In this document: one piece after another, positions 36,709 through 46,494 of the stretch
Position numbering within the stretch: the first letter of the stretch is position 1
Layout: each line of letters opens with the position of its first letter
Source of the DNA: Synechocystis sp. PCC 7509
GTDB lineage: Bacteria; Cyanobacteriota; Cyanobacteriia; Cyanobacteriales; Chroococcidiopsidaceae
Assembly (NCBI RefSeq): GCF_000332075.2
Contig: NZ_ALVU02000001.1
Coordinates: 3,980,324-4,044,323 of the forward strand
Direction: 5' to 3'
DNA length: 64,000 nucleotides
Made by a program: the position numbers and the translations under genes
Notes under the pieces: generated by a model
Databases searched by the model: none
What the model was told of the DNA's origin: nothing
The model's input: the letters and a program-made list of their open reading frames with translations, nothing else

Positions 36709-37567
36709 CCGCCAAATGAGCGCAAGTGTGAAACGGTACAGCCAACAAAGGTAAAAGCGCCAACAACAACCAACTCCAAGACCAAAAATTAGTTGGTTGC
36801 TCCTGGGATTTTGGGGCTAACAGCGCCTCTATTCTTACAGAGGTGCGATCGCGTACCACCGCACAACTAAAAGCCGCACAGCTATCGGCAGGTAAGGACA
36901 CCGTACTTACTACTTGCAATAGTGATTCTGCCAAAAGCAGAGGATCGACTTGCTGTGCCGCCCAGCCATCGGCTCTAATTTCCCGTAACAACAATAACTC
37001 TTGCCACAACGCCTCTGTATGAGGTAGCCAAGCCGTGTAAGAGCGCACCCAGCCGAGCCAAAAAAACCAAAAGGTATCGCGATAATAGTAATGACCTTGC
37101 TCATGCTGAAAAACCGCCTTTAAATGCTCGTTATCTAAAGTAGCTAATAGACCTTCCGTCACCATCAATTCTGGCTGCCAAAAGCCTACTAAAGCACTAA
37201 AAGGCAGAGGATTCGCCACAACGCGACTGCGCTTGCCTAGCAAGGTAATTTGAGGACAGGTACGCAGGCGTTGCTGCGTCTGCCAACTTTGATAAGCTAA
37301 CTTCAGTAAACTGATTACAGCTAATCCCAACAAACTTGAAACAATTAAGTAACTAAATCGTCCCTGCCACTGCCAAAACATCGGCTTTTCCTCAGCTCCC
37401 ATGTACAGCACTGAAACCGCCGTCATTGTTAGTAGTAAAGGTGGTAAAGCAAATAATGATAGTACCTGATGCCAGCACTGATTCCCACTGCCTTGAGCGT
37501 AAAAAGGAGCTTTATATCGCCATAACCAAGCTAAACCTAAAGCAGTCAGAATCATCATTAAGTGCAT
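36695..37567 (-). CDS. M56-family (BlaR1-like) membrane metalloprotease
   Basis: A membrane protease of 290 residues with hydrophobic segments near 2-15, 33-60, 85-108 and 260-280. The zinc motif HEQGHYYYRD near residue 153 is the HExxH signature of M56/BlaR1. There is no penicillin-sensor domain at the C-terminus, so it is the short form. It lies directly downstream of a BlaI-type repressor (2-base gap), the classic arrangement in which the protease removes the repressor on a signal. The signal here is unknown. Convergent with the TonB-like gene. Confidence 0.85.
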   Translation of the reverse strand: MHLMMILTALGLAWLWRYKAPFYAQGSGNQCWHQVLSLFALPPLLLTMTAVSVLYMGAEEKPMFWQWQGRFSYLIVSSLLGLAVISLLKLAYQSWQTQQRLRTCPQITLLGKRSRVVANPLPFSALVGFWQPELMVTEGLLATLDNEHLKAVFQHEQGHYYYRDTFWFFWLGWVRSYTAWLPHTEALWQELLLLREIRADGWAAQQVDPLLLAESLLQVVSTVSLPADSCAAFSCAVVRDRTSVRIEALLAPKSQEQPTNFWSWSWLLLALLPLLAVPFHTCAHLAATAH

Positions 37568-37569
37568 GG

Positions 37570-37986
37570 CTATTCCTCCCTAGCTTTACGGGCATCATCA
37601 ATTCGCATGGCGATCGCCTGCAACTGGTCTACACTTGCTCTATCGAGATTATCGGCAAAGGCTGCCACAATTTCCGGGCTACCTACAGCTAAAAATCGGT
37701 GTAAATGTTCTTGGGCTTCTATTGCCTGCGCTTGCTGCTTGGTGACGGTTGGTCGATAATAAAATGCTCGACCTTCCTTATCGCATACCAACCAGCCTTT
37801 TTTTGTCAGGCGATTTAGCACTGTAGTTACCGACGTATAAGCCAATTCTCGGTCTGGATCGGACAATATGCGATCGTGTATGTCTTTGACAGTCGCACAA
37901 CTAAGTTGCCAGACTATATCTAAAATTTCTGCCTCCAATGGGCCAAGGGATAATTGTTTGGGGCGGTAATTGGGTAGAGCAGTCAC
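37570..37986 (-). CDS. BlaI/MecI/CopY-family transcriptional repressor
   Basis: A 138-residue dimeric winged-helix repressor. The helix-turn-helix near residues 15-75 reads LGPLEAEILDIVWQLSCATVKDIHDRIL then YTSVTTVLNRLTKKGWL, the BlaI signature. The tail supplies the dimer helix. It starts at ATG 37986 and is co-transcribed with the M56 protease. Dyads in the upstream gap are candidate operators. The regulon is not known, but the nearest target is the downstream receptor gene on the other strand. Confidence 0.93.
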   Translation of the reverse strand: MTALPNYRPKQLSLGPLEAEILDIVWQLSCATVKDIHDRILSDPDRELAYTSVTTVLNRLTKKGWLVCDKEGRAFYYRPTVTKQQAQAIEAQEHLHRFLAVGSPEIVAAFADNLDRASVDQLQAIAMRIDDARKAREE

Positions 37987-38043
37987 AAAAGTTTAAACCT
38001 GACCATAATGTAATTTTTTAGCTACTAATAATTTAGAAGTTGC

Positions 38044-38068
38044 CAAACCTATAGTTTGACAGCCTGTC
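38044..38068. promoter_or_regulatory. Two adjacent dyads upstream of the repressor
   Basis: CAAAC-N5-GTTTG at 38044-38058, overlapping at one base a perfect GACAG-C-CTGTC at 38058-38068. They lie in the 256-base intergenic gap between the divergent blaI-type and receptor genes. BlaI/CopY operators are dyads with ACA/TGT cores, so these are candidates, unproven. Confidence 0.35.
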
Positions 38069-38213
38069 TTTTGACACCATCAGCTACTTTATCTAATTTA
38101 ATATAAGCAGCGACTAATTGAATAGAAAAATAGGGATTTTTTGCACTAAAGCCTTCACTGCAATAATTAGAGCAACTTCCCAGCTTTGCTATGGTTAATA
38201 TTATTTGGCTGCC

Positions 38214-38230
38214 AATAATTGACTATTATT
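38214..38230. promoter_or_regulatory. A/T-rich 6-5-6 dyad before the TonB receptor
   Basis: AATAAT-TGACT-ATTATT, 13 bases before the receptor start. An AT-rich inverted repeat like this could be a Fur-type site, but the sequence fits only loosely. Presence is certain; identity is a guess. Confidence 0.3.
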
Positions 38231-38242
38231 TAATTAATACAA

Positions 38243-40351
38243 ATGAAACTATATTTTTTTTTACTTAACATTACTTTAATTAATTTTAGTTTAATGTCTT
38301 ATGCTGTCGCCGAAACCAACCCAAAAGATGTGGAAGGCGATCGCAAACTACTAATTCAAAAACTAAAATCTGCCACCAGTCAGCAACAAAAAGCTGTCGA
38401 ACTAAGGAAAGTAACTTTTCCCTCTACCAAAGCCGAACTATTAGTTCAGCAACCCGATTCCATAGGTGAGGAATTAGAAACCGAGGAAACAGAAGATGAT
38501 AACGAAATTCTTGTAGAAGTAGAAGGACAACAAGATACCTTTACTCCAACTTCTGCGCCAGTTTACCAAATCACAGAGGAAGAACTTATTAGGCAAAACC
38601 CTAATAGTTTATCGGAAGCTTTACGGGGATTGCCGGGATTTGCAATTAATGACTTTGGTTTTGGTGCAGATATCCATACAGGAACATACTTTCGCGGTAA
38701 CTCCATTAATCAAACCGTATATTTGCTTAATGGTAGACCAATCAACACCAATATCAACACCTATCACGGTGCTACAGACCTTAATAGTATTCCCGTAGGT
38801 GCAATTGAACGAGTGGAATTGTCTAGCGGGACAAGTTCTACTTTGTACGGTTCTGAAGCCTTTGGGGGAGTAATTAATATTATTACCAAGCTTGGTCAAC
38901 AAACACCTACTTTCAAAGCCTCCGCAGAGTTTGGCGAGTTTGAACAGTCGCAATATCGGGCTAGTTATGGCGGTTCGGTAGGTACTGTAAGGTTCAATGT
39001 TGGCTACGAAGAATACTCTGCCGAAAACCGCTACCGAGTGCCGGAAGGCTCGGTAAATCGCGATGCTGAAGGATTTTTATTTAATGGCGATACTGCAACT
39101 AGCAATTATTTCGGTAGTTTAGGAATAGATGTAAATTCGCGCAATACTCTAAGCTTGGATGCTTATAAAATTAGCAGTCGTAGAGGATTGCTTTATTTTG
39201 GTTTTCCTTTGCAAAGAGACAGACTCGACCATGATGTATTTAATGTGGGTTTATCGTGGAAAACTTTGCTCGGTAATAGCGATGACTCAGTGCTAAATAC
39301 TACCCTTTCCTACAATCAAGATTACTTTAATACCTACGGCCCAACACAAAACATTTATTACCGCACCGGAACGCTCAATTCTCAAGCAGTTAGCGCTAGA
39401 GTAGACCACGATTGGCAACTAACTGCAAATAATACTTTGCGCTGGGGAATAGATTTGCAATCAAGGGATCTAAATGGTGATGTATTGAGCAATGCTCCCA
39501 ATCGCACGACTTTAAATGAATCAGAAACTAGAGATAGGTTTCATACCGCGTTATTTGCTCTAAACACCTGGCAAATTAGCAATACATTTCAAACCGATTT
39601 GGGCTTAAGACAGAACTTTAGTAGTGAATTTGGCAGCTATTTAAACCCCAGTATTGGGCTGCGATGGGCCGCTAGTCGTAATATTGCTTTACGTAGTAGT
39701 TGGGTAGGTGTGCAGCGCAATCCGGGCTTAGATCAGTTGTATGTTTTTGATACCGTTCATAACTGGCTACCCAACAGGGACTTAGATCCAGAAACCGGAT
39801 CGTCTTGGACTGGCGGGGTAGACGTGCAACTGTCACCTAGTTTAACTGGGCAGTTTACATATTTTGGTAGTAGTTTAAGCGATCGCCTCGGCATTCAAAA
39901 CGGGCAATGGGCAAATATTGGGCTAGTCAAAACTAACGGTTTGGAAGCGGCGTTAAAGTGGCAAATTAGCCCCCGGTGGTCAACGTTTGTCAACTACACT
40001 TATACCAATGCTAAAATCAAATCTGGGGCGGAGGAAGGGTTGCAATTAGGCTTAGTTCCTTACTCGGTAGCACAATTAGGCGTTGGCTATGGTTCGGGAG
40101 ATTGGCAAGTTAATTTGTATGCTAGTTACTTTGGGGGAGCGCGGCGAGCTTTCTTTAATAACCCTGGAGAAAGTAGTACAGATTTTTCGCCCTCTTTTCT
40201 CAATTTAGACCTAGCAGCGCGAGTACCTGTGTATAAAAATATTGGTTTGTCGCTTTATCTAGAAAACCTCGCAGATGTACAATATGAAAAATCTAATCGC
40301 ATATATCACCCTGGGTTAACTTTCCGCGTCGGCCTTTCTGCCAATTTTTGA
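38243..40351 (+). CDS. TonB-dependent outer-membrane receptor
   Basis: A 702-residue 22-stranded-barrel receptor. It opens with a signal peptide (MKLYFFLLNITLINFSLMSYAVAE). A short pre-plug follows with a TonB-box-like EILVEVEG near residue 92, then the plug (about 105-225): LSEALRGLPGFAINDFGFGAD then RVELSSGTSSTLYGSEAFGGVINIITK. The barrel ends SLYLENLADVQYEKSNRIYHPGLTFRVGLSANF, with an aromatic last residue that helps assembly. Receptors of this type bring in siderophores, vitamin B12 or heme. No cobalamin riboswitch is seen upstream, so a B12 role is not supported. The ExbB-ExbD-TonB genes next door make an energised import system. ATG at 38243. Confidence 0.93.
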   Translation: MKLYFFLLNITLINFSLMSYAVAETNPKDVEGDRKLLIQKLKSATSQQQKAVELRKVTFPSTKAELLVQQPDSIGEELETEETEDDNEILVEVEGQQDTFTPTSAPVYQITEEELIRQNPNSLSEALRGLPGFAINDFGFGADIHTGTYFRGNSINQTVYLLNGRPINTNINTYHGATDLNSIPVGAIERVELSSGTSSTLYGSEAFGGVINIITKLGQQTPTFKASAEFGEFEQSQYRASYGGSVGTVRFNVGYEEYSAENRYRVPEGSVNRDAEGFLFNGDTATSNYFGSLGIDVNSRNTLSLDAYKISSRRGLLYFGFPLQRDRLDHDVFNVGLSWKTLLGNSDDSVLNTTLSYNQDYFNTYGPTQNIYYRTGTLNSQAVSARVDHDWQLTANNTLRWGIDLQSRDLNGDVLSNAPNRTTLNESETRDRFHTALFALNTWQISNTFQTDLGLRQNFSSEFGSYLNPSIGLRWAASRNIALRSSWVGVQRNPGLDQLYVFDTVHNWLPNRDLDPETGSSWTGGVDVQLSPSLTGQFTYFGSSLSDRLGIQNGQWANIGLVKTNGLEAALKWQISPRWSTFVNYTYTNAKIKSGAEEGLQLGLVPYSVAQLGVGYGSGDWQVNLYASYFGGARRAFFNNPGESSTDFSPSFLNLDLAARVPVYKNIGLSLYLENLADVQYEKSNRIYHPGLTFRVGLSANF

Positions 40352-40443
40352 GTATCTCAAACAAAAACTAGGCGTGTTGCGGGTTAAAGGGCAGTTAAAC
40401 TGTACCTGTAGACCCGTTTTGGTGTCTAGCAGCAGTAATTTCG

Positions 40444-40465
40444 GTTACTTGGCGATCGCCAAGTA
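40444..40465. repeat. Perfect 22-base palindrome with a HIP1 core
   Basis: TTACTTGGCGA and its exact reverse complement, centred on GCGATCGC, 93 bases after the receptor stop. No T-run follows, so it is not a clean intrinsic terminator. Confidence 0.75.
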
Positions 40466-40575
40466 ATTATATTTGCCTAATTATCTCTACATCTTCAACC
40501 CCAAAATCTTTACACTTTCTATACCTAATGGCAATCGACCGCTAATACAATTGAGGTAATAAATGATGCTTTAAT

Positions 40576-41262
40576 ATGAAAAACTTATCTTTGTTACCTC
40601 AAATTATTCAAAACTTAGAACAACACCAAAATTCTCTAAAATTAAAAAAGCTATTATTTTATATTTGCAATCAAGTTTGGGAAAACGATCAAACAAAAAT
40701 AGATAATGCTGATTGGGAAAAATTGCTACAAGAATTAATTAACAAAAAGCCAATTTTTGTCAGCTTAAATAAGTATATTTACGGTATGGCTAAAACAACT
40801 ACCAAACCTAAACAGTATTCCTTGTTAGCCGATATACTTGTCGAACAATTAGAGAAAATCTATTTTATTGAGGAAGATAAAACTCAAGCTTGTTTATCTA
40901 AGTTTCATGAGGATTTAACACCTCAAGAAATGTCTAACCAGTCAGAAGTTATTAAACCTTACGATCCCTACAAAATTAGAGCAGAAATTAGTGCGAATAT
41001 CAACCCGTTAAGGGCAAAAATATTGTTATTTTCGGCACTATACGAAAGATTTAATTTTAGCAGCCAAGATTGGGCAAGTCTGAAAACGCAACAACTTGAC
41101 GAGTTACTCCAAAACTTAGTAGATAGCTATCCAACGTTTACTGAGCTTGTTAGTAAGCTAGAAATTACGGCGAGTATTATGCAAGAAATTGATGAAAATC
41201 TTAAAGTAGCAAGAGTTATTAGCCAGTCTTTAAAACCTTTTTATCCGGCGGTTTTTATCTAA
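40576..41262 (+). CDS. Hypothetical protein with an internal domain duplication
   Basis: A 228-residue protein in which residues 10-95 and 130-225 appear to be two copies of one helical domain. Both have a Leu-Leu-Phe stretch followed by a Trp: KLLFYICNQVW then DWEKLLQELI; KILLFSALYERF then DWASLKTQQLDELLQNLV. No signal peptide or known motif. I do not recognise the family. It begins at ATG 40576, following the palindrome gap. Confidence 0.65.
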   Translation: MKNLSLLPQIIQNLEQHQNSLKLKKLLFYICNQVWENDQTKIDNADWEKLLQELINKKPIFVSLNKYIYGMAKTTTKPKQYSLLADILVEQLEKIYFIEEDKTQACLSKFHEDLTPQEMSNQSEVIKPYDPYKIRAEISANINPLRAKILLFSALYERFNFSSQDWASLKTQQLDELLQNLVDSYPTFTELVSKLEITASIMQEIDENLKVARVISQSLKPFYPAVFI

Positions 41263-41365
41263 GTGCGAGTTTTGCCGCTTTAGGCGCATAACAAAGAAAA
41301 TTTTAACCTTTTACTTTATTCTCTGAAAATTTGGGAATACTAGGTAGGTTGTGAGGTGCGAAAAT

Positions 41366-42358
41366 ATGAATGTTGAAGAACTTCTGGAGCGCTACGCGGT
41401 TGGAGAGATAGATTTTAGTGGGGCTAATTTGAGAGGTGCTAATTTATTTGCTGCCGATTTAATTAGTATTATTCTCATTCACGCCGACTTACACGGTGCA
41501 AACTTAACTTTTGCTTACCTCAACCGGGCGCAACTATATAAAGCTAATTTAATTGGGGCAAAGTTATGTGGCGCAAATCTCACTCAAGCTGACTTACGGG
41601 CGGCGGCGTTGCATGATGCTGACTTGCATGGGGCTATTTTACAAGGTGCTGATTTGCGGAGTGCTGACATGAGTTTGGCAAACTTGTTAGATGCAAATAT
41701 GCTCGATACAGATTTGCGTAATGTTAATTTGAGCGGGGCTAATTTGACAGGAGTATGCTTGCGGGGGGCAAATCTCCGCCAAGAAAAAAATAACTATATT
41801 GCTAATTTATGCGGTGCGACACTTTTTAAAGCCGATGTACGCGGTGCAAACTTAGCTGGGGCAAATTTGTCGCGGGCGGATTTGCGTTATGCCAATTTTA
41901 ATGAAGTTAATTTACGCGGAGCCGATCTTAGCTGTGCTGACTTGAGTAATACCGATTTAAGTTATGCTTTGCTCAATGATGCCAATTTAGACGGAGCAAT
42001 ACTTACTGGTGCAAACTTAAGTAATGCTCGATGTGAAAGAGCATCGATGATCGATACAGATTTGACTGATGTTAATCTTAGTGGGGCAGCAATTCCTGAT
42101 GGTAAGTTAAATCGGGCTAATTTGACGGGTGCAAATTTAAGTAAAGCTAGTTTAAATAGAATCGATTTAAGTAGAGCAAATTTGAGTTATGCCGATTTGA
42201 GCGATGCTTACTTAATTGATGCTTTTGTAGCAAGAACAAATTTTACTAATGCTAACTTAAGTAATGCGAATTTAGCTAGGGCAGAATTGAGCAGTGCTAC
42301 CCTAACAAATGCTAATTTAACAGGTGCGACGATGCCGGATGGCAGTACAAGTAATTAA
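41366..42358 (+). CDS. Pentapeptide-repeat protein
   Basis: A 330-residue protein made of repeats of the form A(D/N)LxG, such as GANLRGANLFAADL. They form a right-handed quadrilateral beta-helix. A short non-repeat N-terminus (MNVEELLERYAVGEIDF) precedes about 60 repeats. The repeat count fits the length. ATG at 41366 is preferred since GAGGTG lies 8 bases before it; a GTG at 41351 is the alternative. Its function is not known; cyanobacteria have many such proteins. It ends next to the convergent ABC ATPase. Confidence 0.9.
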   Translation: MNVEELLERYAVGEIDFSGANLRGANLFAADLISIILIHADLHGANLTFAYLNRAQLYKANLIGAKLCGANLTQADLRAAALHDADLHGAILQGADLRSADMSLANLLDANMLDTDLRNVNLSGANLTGVCLRGANLRQEKNNYIANLCGATLFKADVRGANLAGANLSRADLRYANFNEVNLRGADLSCADLSNTDLSYALLNDANLDGAILTGANLSNARCERASMIDTDLTDVNLSGAAIPDGKLNRANLTGANLSKASLNRIDLSRANLSYADLSDAYLIDAFVARTNFTNANLSNANLARAELSSATLTNANLTGATMPDGSTSN

Positions 42359-43147
42359 TCACAACATTTTTTCAAGAAACTGTTTAGCCCGATCGCACTG
42401 TGGGTTATTGAAGAACTCTTGAGGGGTAGCATCTTCTGCTAGTCTACCTTGATCTAGGAATAATATGCGATCGCTTACTTCTCTTGCAAAGCCCATTTCG
42501 TGAGTTACAATCGCCATTGTAATCCCCGTTTGAGTTAAGTCTTTCATTACTTGCAATACTTCTTTTACCATTTCTGGATCGAGAGCGGAAGTTGGCTCGT
42601 CAAATAGCATTACTTCTGGCTTCATTGCCAAAGATCGGGCGATCGCTACACGCTGTTTTTGACCTCCTGAGAGCTTGGAGGGGTAAACATCGGCTTTTTC
42701 GCTTAAACCAACCTTTTCCAGTAATGCCATGCCTTCACGCCGCGCTTGATCGGGGGAAAGATGTTTAACATTCAAGGGTGCGTACATGACGTTTTTGAGT
42801 ACAGTCATGTGCGGGAATAAATGAAAATGTTGAAACACCATACCGACATTTTGGCGAATTTTCATGATGTCGGTTTTCTTCGCCGTTAAATCAACATCAT
42901 TTATATAAATCTTTCCAGAAGTTGGCACTTCCAGGAGATTCATACAGCGCAAAAAAGTTGATTTTCCCGATCCCGAAGGGCCAATAATTGCGACAACTTC
43001 CCCTGCATGAATTTCTGTAGTAATTCCTTGCAAAACTTTGAGAGTGCCAAAAGCTTTGTATAAGTCTTCTACTTTAACTGCTAACTTAGAATTGCGATTA
43101 AATTTGCGATCGCTAACTACTCCGTTGAAGTCTTCGTTCGAGTGCAT
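42359..43147 (-). CDS. Polar amino-acid ABC transporter ATPase (GlnQ-like)
   Basis: A 262-residue ABC ATPase. Walker [11 protein letters not shown] near residue 53, the signature [15 protein letters not shown] near 158, and Walker [17 protein letters not shown] near 178. The motif set [19 protein letters not shown] is typical of GlnQ/HisP. The gene begins at ATG 43147, overlapping the upstream permease gene's end by 35 bases, so translation is coupled. It drives the amino-acid importer below. Confidence 0.95.
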   Translation of the reverse strand: MHSNEDFNGVVSDRKFNRNSKLAVKVEDLYKAFGTLKVLQGITTEIHAGEVVAIIGPSGSGKSTFLRCMNLLEVPTSGKIYINDVDLTAKKTDIMKIRQNVGMVFQHFHLFPHMTVLKNVMYAPLNVKHLSPDQARREGMALLEKVGLSEKADVYPSKLSGGQKQRVAIARSLAMKPEVMLFDEPTSALDPEMVKEVLQVMKDLTQTGITMAIVTHEMGFAREVSDRILFLDQGRLAEDATPQEFFNNPQCDRAKQFLEKML

Positions 43148-44594
43148 AGCCCCCCCAGGTTAAGCCCATAACTAATAAGTAATATACAACGCCAGCAAAT
43201 AAGAGAGGTTCAAAATAAATATATTTTTCTGCTCCCACAATTTGAGCGCGGCGCAGCAAATCGGCTACACCAATTGTTGAAACTAAAGCCGAATCTTTTA
43301 ATAAGGCTATACTTTCGTTTACCAAGGCTGGCAAAATGTTTTTCAATCCTTGGGGCAAAATGATGTCTTGCATCATTGGTTTGTAGGGAATACCCAAAGA
43401 CAAAGCCGCCTCTCCTTGTCCTTTATCTACCGCCAATATTCCCGCTCTAATTGTTTCGGAAATATACGCCCCAGAATTGAGAGTAAAAGTAACTACTCCT
43501 GCTAATAAAGGCGGGATATTGTAACCCGTTATTTGTGGCGTTGCGTAATAAACTAAGGCAATTTGCAATAGTAGCGGTGTGCCTCTAAAAATCGATGTGT
43601 AAGCGTTTGCAAACCACTGTAAAGGCTTGAGAGTCGAGATTTTGAATAAAGACAGTACCACGCCCCAAATAAAGCCAAAAAATGCTGATGTTAGGGTGAA
43701 TAATAATGTTGTACCAATCCCTTCAATAATGTAAGGAATACTAGGAGCTATTTTGCTAAAACCAAAGCTTGAATTGGTAGGAGTTTCTGTTGGTGCGGCG
43801 ACGGGTTTACCATTATTTTCAAACCATTTTTTGATTAAGTTCTCGATTTCGCCGCTTTGTTTCATTTGCGCCAAAACCCTGTTAAAATCAGCCACTCGCG
43901 CCGATCCTTTGGGAAAGGCGATCGCACTTCCAGCTTCGCCAGCGTTGGGAATAGTAGTAAATTCTAAGTCTGGATTATTAGCAATAAATCCTTTAGCGAT
44001 CGTATCTTCAATAATTGCCGCTTCTATCCGCTTTGCTTTAACTTCTTGGATAATTTCGGAAGTTTTATTTAAGGATTTGAGCTTAACATTTTTAAATTCT
44101 TTGGCGGCGGTTTCTTGAGTTGAACCTAGTTGTACGCCTACTTCTTTTCCGCTCAAATCTGCTGGTGTTTTTAAGTTGCTACCTTTTAAACTAACAATTG
44201 TATTTTTTGCGTCGTAGTAAAGATCGCTAAAGTCAACGTTTTTTTTGCGCTCTGCTGTTGGTGTCATTCCTGCCATTGCAAAGTCAGCGCGTTTTGATTG
44301 CAAAGCTGGAATTATGCCATTAAAATCTGTGTCTGTAATTGATAATTCTAAGCCAAGCTCTTTTGTAATATATTTGGCAATATCTACATCAAAGCCAATA
44401 ATTTCATTTTTACCGGAAGCCGTATCTCGAAATTCATAAGGTGGATAGTCAGCAGACGTAACCATTACTACTTTTTCTTTGCCGGATTGTGCGATCGCTC
44501 TTTCTATCAGACTATTTCCACTAATGATACTCAGAGCAACTACGGCAAAGAGTGTAATTGCCACTATTATGTTTTTTCCTTTGATTGTTAGCAA
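43113..44594 (-). CDS. Fused substrate-binding/permease protein of a polar amino-acid importer
   Basis: A 493-residue chain joining two functions. Residues 1-38 are a signal/anchor, 40-265 a GlnH-type periplasmic binding domain ([35 protein letters not shown]). Residues 280-490 are the inner-membrane permease with several hydrophobic helices and the EAA-loop ([34 protein letters not shown]). Such GlnH-GlnP fusions exist in several bacteria. It starts at TTG 44594, with a weak GGTGGG upstream. Together with the ATPase it makes a complete importer, probably for glutamine/arginine-type amino acids. Substrate undetermined. Confidence 0.92.
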   Translation of the reverse strand: MLTIKGKNIIVAITLFAVVALSIISGNSLIERAIAQSGKEKVVMVTSADYPPYEFRDTASGKNEIIGFDVDIAKYITKELGLELSITDTDFNGIIPALQSKRADFAMAGMTPTAERKKNVDFSDLYYDAKNTIVSLKGSNLKTPADLSGKEVGVQLGSTQETAAKEFKNVKLKSLNKTSEIIQEVKAKRIEAAIIEDTIAKGFIANNPDLEFTTIPNAGEAGSAIAFPKGSARVADFNRVLAQMKQSGEIENLIKKWFENNGKPVAAPTETPTNSSFGFSKIAPSIPYIIEGIGTTLLFTLTSAFFGFIWGVVLSLFKISTLKPLQWFANAYTSIFRGTPLLLQIALVYYATPQITGYNIPPLLAGVVTFTLNSGAYISETIRAGILAVDKGQGEAALSLGIPYKPMMQDIILPQGLKNILPALVNESIALLKDSALVSTIGVADLLRRAQIVGAEKYIYFEPLLFAGVVYYLLVMGLTWGGYALERRLQRSS

Positions 44595-44692
44595 TTTTTA
44601 CCCACCGTCTCTAGTAAGTTAATCAAAAATAACTTTGTAATTTTTAGCTACTATCTTAAGAGGTATTTAATCTAATTTTAATCATCATAATT

Positions 44693-46327
44693 TTAAAAAA
44701 CAAAAGAGGTTCTAATTACACCAATAACTACATCTGGGTTGCGGGAGTCATGGTTAGGTGCGGTGAGCCAAAAGAAACCGGGGGTAATAGAAATATTGTC
44801 ATTTAATTGGTATTTGTAGAAAGCTTCAATATGCAAACCACTATTGCGATCGCTTCTACTTTGGACACCGTTTTCAGTTGGTAAACCAATAGCGCTGGCA
44901 AGTGCATCGTTGCTAGTATCTGTAAGCCTTGGCTGCATCCCGACAACAATACCGCCTAAGTTGCCTTTTTTACCTAAATCGGGGAAAGATAAAGTCACAG
45001 CATAGTTAAAAATACTAGCATCGCCTTTCGTACCGAGACTTCGCGCGGCGGTATAACCTGCCCATCCACCTAATTCAAAGCCGCTACTAATGCGATAATT
45101 AGTTTGAATGCCGTAGCCATTCCCAATTACTGGGCCAGATCCAATAATTTTAGCTGCATTACTTCCAGCTAGAGTATCAACGCCATTGCGCGGCGAATAA
45201 GAATTGATGTATAAAAAACTAAGTTTTAAGCGACTTCCGCTATATACCAATTGACCAAAAGCACTGTAGCCACCATTAAACAAACCAGAGTCATCGCCGG
45301 GGTTGTTGGGTGCGCCTGTAGAAGAGTCTTCGCCAAAATAGCCCGCGTCTAAGCTTAGGGTTTTAGTTAGGCTGTAGTTAGCCGCAATCCCTGCTTGATT
45401 GCCTAAAGGAAAATATACCGGGTTTACTTGACCAAAGTTAGAAAGTCCGCCTGTAGCTGTATCGATAAACGGGCTAACTGTATCGGTGACGTAGGAAGGA
45501 TCGATGGTATTAGCTTCTAGATAAATTTTGAGCTTTTCACCAATAGGAAAGCGATATTCTAGCTGGCTAAGTCTAATTTCGCCGCTTTGGGTGACGCTGC
45601 TGGGTGTAAAACGAGTTTCGTTAGAAACGCCGCCGATTGCTACTTCAGGACTTCCGCCAAAGGTTGCGCCAGTGTCAAATAATCTTAAGTTGGTAGATTG
45701 AAACCGAGTCCGCAAACGATCTTCACCCGTAAAGCTAGTATTAAAGTCTAGGCGCAGGCGATAACCAAGAGTTGTGCTGTTAATTGATCCAGCATTATCG
45801 CCAAAAGCATCGCCAACATAAGTAATTACTTCACCGTTAATTTTAGTAGTAGTGGAAAATTGATTAGATTCTAATTCTGCTACTTGCACTTCTAGCGCAT
45901 CAACTCGACCCCGCAAAGCAGTAAGTTCAGTGGTAAACTCTTGTTGCAATCGCTGCAAACTAGCTAAGTCTTCTTTGGTAACTAGGTTAGTAGTTGACGT
46001 GGCAATTAGTTCGTTAATTCTGTCTAAACAAGCATTTAAACCCGCCGCAAACTCAAATCTTGTCATGGCGCTGTTTCCCCCGTAGGTGCCATCGGGATAG
46101 CCTGCTATGCAACCGTAACGCTCTACCAATGATTGTAGTGCTTGAAATGCCCAATCTGTAGGCTGTACGTCCGATAACTGAGAGACAGAAGTTACTTGTG
46201 CTAAAGCTTCGTTGTCGTTACTTATTTCTTCTTCTATTGAGTATTCTTCAGCTAAGACAATATCACTAGACAAAACACTTATTAATATAGCTGTCCACAG
46301 CCATAAGTTACCTAAAATTTTCGTCAC
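44693..46327 (-). CDS. SLH-domain iron-uptake-type outer-membrane porin
   Basis: A 544-residue outer-membrane porin. It opens with a signal peptide (MTKILGNLWLWTAILISVLSSDIVLAE). An SLH domain follows (VSQLSDVQPTDWAFQALQSLVERYGCIAGYPDGTYGGNSAMTRFEFAAGL), then a coiled coil of about 40 residues with many Glu and Gln. The barrel (about 165-544) resembles OprB carbohydrate porins, ending in VVIGVIRTSFVF. Cyanobacterial porins of this design attach to the wall by the SLH domain. The start is GTG at 46327. Iron or other inorganic ions have been proposed as substrates for some. Confidence 0.92.
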   Translation of the reverse strand: MTKILGNLWLWTAILISVLSSDIVLAEEYSIEEEISNDNEALAQVTSVSQLSDVQPTDWAFQALQSLVERYGCIAGYPDGTYGGNSAMTRFEFAAGLNACLDRINELIATSTTNLVTKEDLASLQRLQQEFTTELTALRGRVDALEVQVAELESNQFSTTTKINGEVITYVGDAFGDNAGSINSTTLGYRLRLDFNTSFTGEDRLRTRFQSTNLRLFDTGATFGGSPEVAIGGVSNETRFTPSSVTQSGEIRLSQLEYRFPIGEKLKIYLEANTIDPSYVTDTVSPFIDTATGGLSNFGQVNPVYFPLGNQAGIAANYSLTKTLSLDAGYFGEDSSTGAPNNPGDDSGLFNGGYSAFGQLVYSGSRLKLSFLYINSYSPRNGVDTLAGSNAAKIIGSGPVIGNGYGIQTNYRISSGFELGGWAGYTAARSLGTKGDASIFNYAVTLSFPDLGKKGNLGGIVVGMQPRLTDTSNDALASAIGLPTENGVQSRSDRNSGLHIEAFYKYQLNDNISITPGFFWLTAPNHDSRNPDVVIGVIRTSFVF

Positions 46328-46494
46328 GGACTCTCACACCTAATTTTGTTTCAACGTTAATTAGAGCTAAATTTTTTTAAAAATTCGCTCGTTTAACGCT
46401 GAATGTCTTACAAAATATACGATTGTTACTAGCTTAAATTATGTATTTAATCATACTGATTGCTTTGTTGGAGAGAAAAGCGGCGAATGTTGTA

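Noticed and set aside
37987-38242. Cobalamin riboswitch upstream of the TonB receptor
   Set aside because: I looked for the conserved B12-box core and did not find it.
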